Part shown: positions 53,921 through 64,000 of the stretch, in pieces
Layout of the letters: each line of letters starts with the position of its first letter
Position numbering within the stretch: position 1 is the first letter of the stretch
NCBI GenBank assembly: GCA_002005505.1
Contig: KV908672.1
Location: 2,501 to 66,500, forward strand
Origin: Botryococcus braunii
Taxonomy: Eukaryota; Chlorophyta; Trebouxiophyceae
Direction: 5' to 3'
Length of the DNA stretch: 64,000 nt
The notes under the pieces: generated by a model
Database searches by the model: none
Told to the model about the DNA's origin: nothing
The model's input: only the letters and a program-made list of their open reading frames with translations
Made by a program: the position numbers and the translations under genes

Positions 53921-54690
53921 TCAGCTTCATCGAGCAATTGAGGGGGGCTGAGAGAGTGGGTCTATCAAGAGTCCAGCCTAGGTCTATCTATGATTCTAGG
54001 ATATCACCCCCCCCCCCCCTTGGCATTGACAATCTGGCAACGTCCCCAACAATTCCCTGTGCTGCTCCACCTACGGGATGAGGATGATGACTATGGAGTG
54101 GAGACGCTTCCCACTGGGACTTCCAGACACCGTGCTGTGGATCAGTGTGGAAAAGGGACCACAACAGCGCGTGACCATGGAACCTCCATCAGCCTGGACC
54201 CCACTGCTGGGACCCAAGGACCATCTCATCACTCGTGGTCGGTGCTCGAGCATATGCAAAATCTGGCCAGGGGGGTGTAGAAGTTCAATCCCAGGTAGAA
54301 AAAATGCATAAGGTACAAGAGGGTGTGAGAATGCAGGGGAAGTCACAAATCCCACTTCCTCCAGGGACCACCCTCACACGGGAGCAGCGTTATGTACAAC
54401 GCGTGGCTAAGAGAGAGCAATCTGACATCCCATTGCATTCCCGTGACCCTGGCCAGGCACGTGTGAGTGAGCCAACCATGGTGGGTCTCCCTGACATGCA
54501 GAGGCAGATTGAGACAATGGAGGCTATACTTGGAGCAGATGTGAGAGATGAGATTAGTGGGTCAGACATACCTGTAGCAGGGGAAGCAGGTGCCCAATCT
54601 GGGCTAGTGGCCCAACCGTGCTTATAGTGTCCAGGCTGACACAGTAGGCATTGCTCAGTCAAGACAGAGTAGTGTGCCCAAGTGTGAGTC

Positions 54691-54823
<133 letters not shown>

Positions 54824-54886
54824 ACTGCTTCCTTCTGCATTGAGAAAGGTGAGAGAATGTAAGGGTGTTGCGCATGAGTCTAGCGG

Positions 54887-55001
<115 letters not shown>

Positions 55002-55189
55002 GGAAGGGATCTGACAGTCCTGGATGTACTGCCGAGTCTCAGCATAAGGCACAGAATGTACCTCATTCTCGCAACCAGGACCAGAGGGATATAAAAGAGA
55101 ACAGTCCCAAGAGAGCTGACAGTACTGTTGAATCACAGCATAAGGTACAGAGTGTACCATCTGTCAAGCAAAGAGAGGTTCACGTGCCA

Positions 55190-56772
55190 TCCAACTTGAG
55201 GGAAGCCCAATGCTCCCCTTAGTGGGAATTCTGGCAACAAGCGATGAGGGAAGAGATGGATTCCCTGGATACCCATGAGGTCATGGAGTATGTGGATAGA
55301 CCACATGGCCAAAAGGTCATACCTGTCCATTGGATATTCTCCACCAAAATAGATGCTCATGGGAATGTCACTCGCTTCAAGGGCAGATTAGTGGCGCAGG
55401 GATGCATGCAGATTCCTGGTATAGATGTTGGGGAGGTCTTTGCACCTACTAGCAGTATGGTGCAAGGAGGGCTGTGCTCGTAGTGGATGCCACACAGAAT
55501 CTTGAGATCCACCAGGTGGATATCAAGACCGACTTTCTTAATGGGGAGCTGGAGGAAGAGGTCTATGTGACCCAACCTCTAGGGTTTGAGAATGGGAACA
55601 CGAGGGTGGTGTGCAACTCCGGAAGGCACTCTATGGTCTGCAGCAAGCCCCAAGGGCTTGGCATAACACCTTGAGTGACAAGTTGAGTGTCATGGGTTAT
55701 AGTGTCTGCAAGAGTGATGCTGGGGTGTACATCACGAGGGCCCCTGATGGCAACCTGTCCTTCATTCTGGTCTATGTAGATGAACTCCTCATTGCTGCCC
55801 GAGTGATTTCAGAGATTGAGTGGGGGAAGGAACTTCTGAAGAAGGACTTCACCATTCATGATTTGGGAGAGGTACATGATTTTCTGGGATGTCGGGTTCT
55901 TAGAAATAGAGCTGAGGGTACTATTTCCATGAGCTGCACTCCCAAGATTGATGCACTTGTGGAGAAGTTTGGCGTTGCCGATGATGGGCGTGTGGTTGGT
56001 AACCCCATGTCCAAGGATTTCGTGGCTAGCAGCAGGCCCGAGTCCTCAGATGGCATGTCACATGGGGCAGGTACCCCTTTGCCACCTGGTCATCGATACT
56101 GCGAGTTGATTGGGTCTTTGCTGTACATTGCCAATACAACACGGCGCTGGCCTGACATTTCTCAAGCTGTTGGAGTGTTGTCAAGATAGGAATGACACCC
56201 ACTACTTCACACTGGAATGAGGCCATTCGAGTGCTGTAGTACTTGATCAATGATCTCATGAGAGATACCAGAGAATTAGCTCTTACTCCGGGTGGAAAGG
56301 GGGCTGAGCTGGAAGGCTATGTTGATGCCGACTATGCTGGGGACCTAGACCACCGGTATTCCACCACTGGCTATGTTCTGTCCGTCTATGGTAGTGCCGT
56401 GGTTTGGGGGAGCAAGAATTTCAAGTTGTTACCTCAACTGTGCAGGCCGAGTTTATGGCAGCCGGCCATATCGTGAAGGAAGCCAACTGGCTTAGGGGCT
56501 TCTTGGAAGAGATAGGGGCTGCACCTTGGAGGGTCAAAATGTTCTGTGACAACCAACGATGCATTTCCAAGTTACGGAACCCCCTTTATTCCAAATTCAC
56601 AAAGCATGTTGCAGTTAGCTGCCACTATGCTAGGGAAGCTATGGCACTGGGGCAGGTAGATATCCTCTATGTGGAATCTGCTCGTAACGTGGCTGATATT
56701 ATGACCAAGCCACTTGCTAAGCTCGTGTTTGTTGGTCATCGTGATTCACTAGGTTTGAGAAGATACATATAA
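55190..56772 (+). pseudogene. Copia A reverse transcriptase and RNase H
   Basis: Reverse transcriptase parts are KVIPVHWIFSTKIDAHGNVT, RLVAQGCMQIPGIDVGEVFA, then after frameshifts IHQVDIKTDFLNGELEEEVY and ILVYVDELLIAARV. The YVDD box is YVDE, so the last catalytic Asp is lost. RNase H parts are EGYVDADYAGDLDHRYSTTG, TVQAEFMAAGHIVKEANWL and FCDNQRCISKLRNP, ending RRYI and a stop at 56772. Frameshifts lie near 55460, 55610, 56190 and 56420. Confidence 0.85.
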
Positions 56773-56792
56773 AGCATGCAGGCAAGGGGAAG

Positions 56793-57480
56793 TGTTGAGT
56801 TATGAACATTAATATTGAATGCCTTGTGCTTTAGGTGATCTTCACGTACACTATTAGGATATGGGTCCGTTGAGGACATAAGGTACCTTGAGACCCGGTA
56901 GGATGTGGACGCTGTTGAACATAAGGTACAATCTGATCTAGATTACGCGTTTGTCGGCTGAAGTCTTAAGGCTGCCCCACCGGTGTGAATGCCACGTGGT
57001 TGTGAAAGTTGCTGAGCATTTCCAGATGCTAGTTGTGTCCAACAGTTGTATATGATACTCAGCAGACAGTCGTACGGACTGCAGCTGGAGTAACTTTGTC
57101 CATGACGACCTGTCTGCTCTTTATAGGTGCGGTGCGGCAGTGTGTGTTGTATCATTGTTGCTATTGTGAGAGTGAACAAGCTTAGTGTACCCTGTAGTCA
57201 CTCAAACAGACAAGGGACAGTGACTTCAGGGAGTATAGGCATGTACTTGAACGTAGCCGTCTAGAGCCTTATCTAGTATTTGCCTGATCGGCGCTTGAAT
57301 GCAAGACAATAATGTAACGGAACTGGTTGTGAAAGATGCTGGGCGTTTCCAGATGCTAGTCGTGTCCAACAGTTGTATATGATACTCAGCAGACAGTTGT
57401 ACAGACTGCAGCGGGAGTAACTCTGTCCCCTGACGACCTGTCTGCTTGTTACAGGTGACGCCGAATGCCATAACCTAACA
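56793..57480 (+). mobile_element. Copia A: 3' LTR (688 bp)
   Basis: It runs from TGTTGAGTTATGAAC to CATAACCTAACA and carries the same internal duplication as the 5' LTR (56994-57126 and 57321-57454). Differences from the 5' LTR are spread through the length, including small indels, so the insertion is not recent. Confidence 0.9.
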
Positions 57481-58320
57481 CTTTTCCCCCTAGTATTTTG
57501 ATGTTTTGGGTGGGCTTCATGAGGATGCTGTTGAGTTCCTCTCTAGGTTGCAAGGGATTGTGGGTCAGGCCCATGCTTCTCATGAGGGGTTGGGTGGTTT
57601 TCAACCGTTTGGCGTTTGAGTGTTTCCCTTGCTCGGGCGGTGGGTCGGCAGCTTGCGAAGTGGCCTAGGCTGCCTTTGTGGGGTGAAGGGTTAACTCAAC
57701 GTTGGGGTTTTCCGTATTAGGTTAGGGTTGCTTTATAAGGTGGTGGAGTGAACGGTTGTAATTCTATCCTTTCAAGCACAGATCCCCTACTTGGGCCCAA
57801 GTAGGGGGTCTCGTGGCCATGGGCTTCAGGACTATCCCCTCTTTGCTCGACCTATCATGTATGAGACCATGCTTTTGGCCATATGGCCACATGCATGTTG
57901 AAACCTTAGCTGAGGAGCTCTGTACTGGTCTCAAACTGACCGTGTCTGTTCGAATGAATCCCTTGTTCGAACCATTTATTCGATTCGAAGGAATTCCAGC
58001 CTGTCCCACCTACCAAGCATTTCGGATGCAAGGACCTATAGGATTGCAAAGGGCTAGTCCCATCGATGGATATCCCCATCCGGTAATGGCTGCCAATGTT
58101 CAATGCATTATAAGGATGGATCGAAGCTCAACCCCTGGTCGGAGTCCCCAGGTTCGCCTGGGAGCGCAAAGCGATGTACCACTGCATCCCATTCGTTGAT
58201 TTCAGACGGTAAAGCCAGCGGACTATTGCCAACGGTCGCTTCAGGTGCAGTCAAGGACGTGGCCGCCCAGAAATGCAGCTCAGCACACAGTCGGCCGCTG
58301 CATGCAGTGAAGACTACAAG
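57481..58320. other. Unassigned DNA with a gag-like trace and a palindrome
   Basis: A short plus-strand stretch (FDVLGGLHEDAVEFLSRLQG, near 57495-57560) looks like decayed coding sequence but is not identified. CCCCTACTTGGGCCCAAGTAGGGG (57784-57807) is a perfect palindrome. A 128-codon frame at 57813-58199 has no known domain. Confidence 0.35.
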
Positions 58321-59856
<1,536 letters not shown>

Positions 59857-59874
59857 CTTCCCCTTGCCTTTTCC

Positions 59875-61664
59875 TCATAAAAACTTGGCCAAACCAAGAG
59901 CCTCACGATGTCCCTGAAATATCTGCCTTGTTAAAGGCTTGGTGAAGATGTCTGCTACATTCCTGGCTGAGGGAACGTACTTCACATCAACCTGACCCAA
60001 TGCAATAGCTTCGCGCGCAAAGTGGAAGCTGATTGCAATATGCTTAGTGTGCTTTGAGAACACTGGATTTCTGAGATGATTGATACATCCCTGATTATCA
60101 CAGTGAATCTTGACTGTCCACGGGGAAATGCCAATTTCCTCGAGGAACCCTTCACCCAATTAGCCTCCTTGACAGCTGCACTTGCTGCCATGAACTCAGC
60201 TTCTACAGTGGAAGTGGCCACTGCAGACTGCTTCTTGCTTCCCCAAACTACAGCCCCTCCAAACACGCGGATGACATAACCTGTAGTGGAGAAGCGATGA
60301 TCTTGATCTCCACCATAATCAGCATCTACAAAACCTTCTAATTCTGTATCCTTCCCTCCAACGATCAGAGCCAGCTCTCTCGTTCCCTTAAGATATTTCA
60401 GCACCCTGATGGCTTCATTCCAGTGTGCTGTGGTAGGATTAATCCTATAACGAGAGAGTACCCCCACAGCTTGAGCTATATCAGGCCTGGTGGTATTGGC
60501 AATATACAATAGGGATCCAACTAGCTCACAGTATCGGTGTCCTGGAGGCAAAATGCTCCCAGCACCAATACTGTCACTGTTGTCTTTAGACATAGGCCTC
60601 TGGGTGGCTACAAAATCTTTAGTCATTGGAGTGTCAGGCCCCAAAGACTCCAGATCCAGCCCAAATTTCTCTACTAGTGCATCAATCTTAGGGATGCAGC
60701 TCAAAGAAATGAGGCCTTTATCCCTGTCTCTCATCACTTGGCAGCCCAAGAAATCCTTCACCTCTCCCAAATCATGAATGGTGAATTCTTGCTTGAGCAA
60801 CCCCTTCACTCTCTCAATCTCTCCCATGCCCTTGGAAACTATCAGCAGATCATCAACATAGATTAGCACAAAAGACTTTCCTCCATCTACTGAGCACATC
60901 ACATAGACACCAGCATCACTCTTACACACCTCATATCCCATGGTATGCAGCTTCTCATTCAGGGTCTTATGCCATGCCCTGGGTGCTTGTTTCAGCCCAT
61001 ACAAAGCCTTCTTCAAGCGACACACAGTGTTACCATCCCCATTCTCAAACCCAGGAGGTTGTGTGACATACACCTCCTCTTCAAATTCACCATTCAAGAA
61101 TGCTGTCTTGACATCCACTTGGTGGATCTCAAGACCCTCTTGTGCAGCCACTGATAGCAATGCTCTCCTAGACCCATAACTGCTAGTTGGTGCAAATACC
61201 TCCATGACATCTACACCAGGGATTTGCCTACATCCCTGAGCGACCAACCTTGCCTTGAACCTTAGCACATTCCCATGAGCATCCATTTTCACTGAGAAAA
61301 TCCAGTGAACTGGAATCACTTCATGACCACGAGACCTGGGGACATACTCCATCACCTCGTGGGCATCCAACGAATTCTGCTCTTCCTGCATGGCAGCCTT
61401 CCAGTATTCCCACTGGGGAGACTGCTGTGCCTCTCTCAAGCTTGAGGGCACACTTATCTTGCTGAAACGCACTCCAGTATGCTTCCCCTTTTCTCCCTGA
61501 CTCTCAGCAGTGCTGCTCTCATTCTCTCTCTCACCCACTACTCTTCCACTGACTGTCGCCTCTACTGCACGTTGGAACGGCCTGAGCAGTTTCAGATTTC
61601 CTTCTCTGCTCTCTCTCTCTTTTCGACTCACAGTTTGCCTTTTCAAGCTTACTGCTCCGCACAC
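59875..61664 (-). pseudogene. Copia B reverse transcriptase and RNase H (one frameshift)
   Basis: A long minus-strand frame (61664-59982) holds VIPVHWIFSVKMDAHGNVLR, IHQVDVKTAFLNGEFEEEVY, LKKALYGLKQAPRAWHKTLN, an intact FVLIYVDDLLIVSKG box and YCELVGSLLYIANTTRPDIA. RNase H follows: EGFVDADYGGDQDHRFSTTG and TSTVEAEFMAASAAVKEANW. Near 60160 one base shifts the frame, and the rest (GFLEEIGISPWTVKIHCDNQ to a stop at 59875) is in the next frame. All catalytic residues I can check are present, so the element is young or the shift is a sequence error. Confidence 0.9.
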
Positions 61665-62640
61665 TTACATCGTTCTCCCAGACACATGTATCTCTCGGAA
61701 AGCTCTTGTAGTCTGGGGTAATCACACATTGTCCGAGCTTCCGATTCACCTCCTCATTCTCACTCTCACATGTTTGACGAATGGCAGCTTCGTCAGTTCT
61801 CTCACAAGCATCCTGAGCACCCTGCAGGATTTGTGTGTCTGGTCCTTCCAGACACTGTGCCAGTGCCACTCTCTCTCTCTTTCGTCCTCCCACTAAACAT
61901 GAGCGCTGAGACGCTGGCCCAGCTGCGCGCTCACAAGCATAGCCCCCATTTGTGTGGCTGGCACCACATGGTACCTGGGCTTCATGAACTCGGACTGTGC
62001 AGTTCATGCTCTTCTCACAGGATACATCTCTAACATCACTCTCAGGCACTATACAGGTCCCACCCAAGCAACTCAGCTCACTTGGACCAGTTTCAGTCTG
62101 ATCAGAGACTGTCCCCCTTTCATCGCTCACATGTGATGCAGGTCTCTCGTGATTCTGACTCCTGTCCTGCACTTCCCCTGGTCCCTGTGACTCAATGTCA
62201 CATTCTGTCAGCCCCACTCGCTCACAGCTCTCTCCCTTCTCCTGTGCCAGCAGGAGCTTGCGTGCAGCAGTTCGATGCTCGTAGCGTTGTGACCTCTTCA
62301 ACCCGTCAGGAGGCTGACTGGCGGAGTCTGGCTGTGGATCTCGGAGTGACTGCTGTGCCCGCTCCAAAGCCTGTTGATGCTCTCCACCGTCGGGATTCCC
62401 TCTCGCCATTCGATGGAGTGTCTCCACCATGCCAGACTGGTCCAGATCCAGAGGTTGTGACTCTCCGAAGGGTGCAGTTGAGCGTCCACTGGATGACACC
62501 ACTGAAATTGACTTCCCCTGACAGACAGGCTCGGTTGCAGCCTCGTCCGGGGGTTCTGGGAAGGCGCTGTCAGGGCTGTTGCTGGAACAGGGAGGGCTGA
62601 CAGCTTCCTTCCTGATGCCTGCCTGGAGTGTGTCTGTGGG
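61665..62640 (-). pseudogene. Copia B linker between integrase and reverse transcriptase
   Basis: A minus-strand frame (61531-62949) covers a low-conservation, Glu/Ser/Arg/Cys-rich region typical of the stretch between Copia integrase and reverse transcriptase. It overlaps both neighbours in other frames, so shifts exist at each side or the overlap is chance. No domain is recognised within it. Confidence 0.5.
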
Positions 62641-62644
62641 AGGC

Positions 62645-63523
62645 TCACTGGGTGGTCTGGATGTCTGCTGGGTACGAGAAATTCTGTGCTTGCCCAGGTG
62701 TACTGTTGGTTCCCACTCGAGAGGCTCCCCGAATGTGTTCAACAAATTCCACATCTCTGCTTTCTCTCCAGACTCCCCCTCCAAGATAAATTCTGAACGC
62801 CTTGGACACTGGGGAATATCCAGTAAACATGCCAGGCACTGCCTTAGGTGCAAACACTCCCCTCTGATGCTCTGGTACATGGACAAAGGCCAGGCATCCC
62901 CACGTACGCAAGAGGGAAACATCTGGTTTGTATCCCATAAACATTTCAAAGGGAGTGAGAGGCCTGCCTGTGCTGGGTCCCATATTCAGGAGAGTGCATG
63001 CTGTTTCCAAGGCTTCTTTCCACATGACAGGGCTCGCTGCAGCAAAATTAAGTAGGGTTCTGGTTCGCTCCTTCAAGGTCCTGTTGGCTCGCTCTGCTAT
63101 CCCATTCTGCTGTGGGGTGTAGGGAGCAGACATCTCCAATTTAGTGCCTTGAGAAGCACAGAACTCCTTGAATCTGGCATTAATAAATTCAGTACCTCTG
63201 TCGCACCGGATACACTTCACTGTGACTCCTTTTTCTGTCTGCCAGAACATAATAAGGTCTTTGACAACAGACCAAATGACATCCTTGGTTCTCACTGGCA
63301 GAACAGCCTTCCATCCAGACGCCTCATCTGCCACTGTCACCCAAAACCGTTCTCCTGTAATGGCAGCTGGGGAGATGGGGCCCACTGTATCAATATGAAT
63401 TCTGTCAAGAGGATTTATTGCAGGCCTGGAACTTTCACCAAATGGAGGACGGGTGTGCTTCCCCTCAATACATGCTTCACAATACTTTGGACAGTTCTCA
63501 CACGGTGACAGGGGAAGTGTCAA
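62645..63523 (-). pseudogene. Copia B integrase, intact core
   Basis: One minus-strand frame of 292 codons has CEACIEGKHTRPPF, DRIHIDTVGPISPAAITGER (first Asp), VKCIRCDRGTEFINARFKEF (second Asp), APYTPQQNGIAERANRTLKE (Glu) and a typical C-terminal part (PFEMFMGYKPDVSLLRTWGC). All three catalytic residues are present without a stop. It is separated by a frameshift near 63500 from the pre-integrase part. Confidence 0.92.
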
Positions 63524-64000
63524 TGCCTGTGACCAGCTGTTCGTTGCTCAGGCGCTGCATCCATGGTTCACCCGGATGTCCCATTCTGCTGTGCCACAGA
63601 AATCGTTTCGCACAGTCATGCGGCAGGTTTTTCTTGGATTTGTTCTTCACTGCAGCTGCCACTGGTAATGAGTTTTGCACGGGGGCAACAGGTAGGCAGT
63701 CATGTACATAATAAAGACCATTTTCTGCTCTGATGGGCATTTTCCAGCCATTCGGGCCAGAGACTGTGGTAAATGCACCCATGATGTCTGTGGCAAAACA
63801 GGCTCCATCACGAAGGGCAGCAGAAACAGACAGGATGTTCGTCGTTGCAGAGGGAACACACTGAACATGATGCAGCCACAGTGGGATACATTGCTGGTTC
63901 AATAGGCAGACTGATCCAGTGGCAATAATTCCTCCTGTTGCATCAGACGTGGCCAGCTGCAGAGGGATGGGAGCAGCATGTACTGTGGGAGCATGCAGCA
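63498..64000 (-). pseudogene. Copia B pre-integrase region, cut by window end
   Basis: The minus-strand frame contains NGLYYVHDCLPVAPVQNSLP and RFLWHSRMGHPGEPWMQRLS, the zinc-binding region before the integrase core (H-H, then C-C in the next frame). Protease and gag would lie beyond the right window edge. Confidence 0.8.

Overview
This window looks like eukaryotic nuclear DNA from a large, repeat-rich genome of the green lineage. A streptophyte alga of the Chara type fits best, but that is inference, not proof. The evidence is spliced genes for plastid starch and carotenoid metabolism, a plant-type B3 DNA-binding domain, chromodomain Gypsy and Copia retrotransposons, LINE remnants and very dense microsatellites. 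I see no prokaryotic operons, rRNA, functional tRNA or CRISPR array.

Layout. 1-3.1 kb is microsatellite and unassigned DNA. 3.2-13.0 kb is a nest of retroelements: tRNA-derived SINE-like units, LTR-like repeats, a LINE fragment cut by an LTR, a decayed Gypsy element split by a 1,085-bp solo LTR with a perfect 5-bp target duplication, and a long inverted LTR-like repeat. 13-17.6 kb has no gene I can name. 17.6-26.9 kb (minus strand) holds a nine-exon soluble starch synthase gene of the SSI type. 30.7-35.1 kb (plus strand) holds a five-exon beta-carotene hydroxylase gene. 38.9-40.6 kb (plus) encodes a B3-domain protein. 42.4-46.0 kb (minus) encodes a probable secreted protein with a proline-rich hinge and L-domain-like repeats. 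46.9-47.7 kb is a LINE 3' end. 48.6-49.6 kb has two MITE-like inverted repeats and a cluster of palindromes. 50.0-57.5 kb is a complete but decayed Copia element with both LTRs. 58.3-59.0 kb has an LTR fragment and a MITE set in TA repeats. 59.1-64.0 kb is the 3' LTR and most of pol of a second, much better preserved Copia element on the minus strand.

Function. Starch synthase and carotene hydroxylase are both expected in the plastid and are transcribed away from each other across a gap of about 2.7-3.8 kb. The B3 protein would act in the nucleus, and the 42-46 kb protein at the cell surface.

The most unusual signal is in the LTRs. In six separate LTR or LTR-like loci the same design recurs: a unit of roughly 110-330 bp is present twice, and where the ends are clear the first copy is followed by GT. 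In three loci the spacer is only 40-44 bp and runs GT...AG. In two of these, the upstream copy contains two extra segments of 83-92 bp with perfect GT-AG ends which the downstream copy lacks exactly. The downstream copy therefore looks like a spliced RNA copied back into the LTR.
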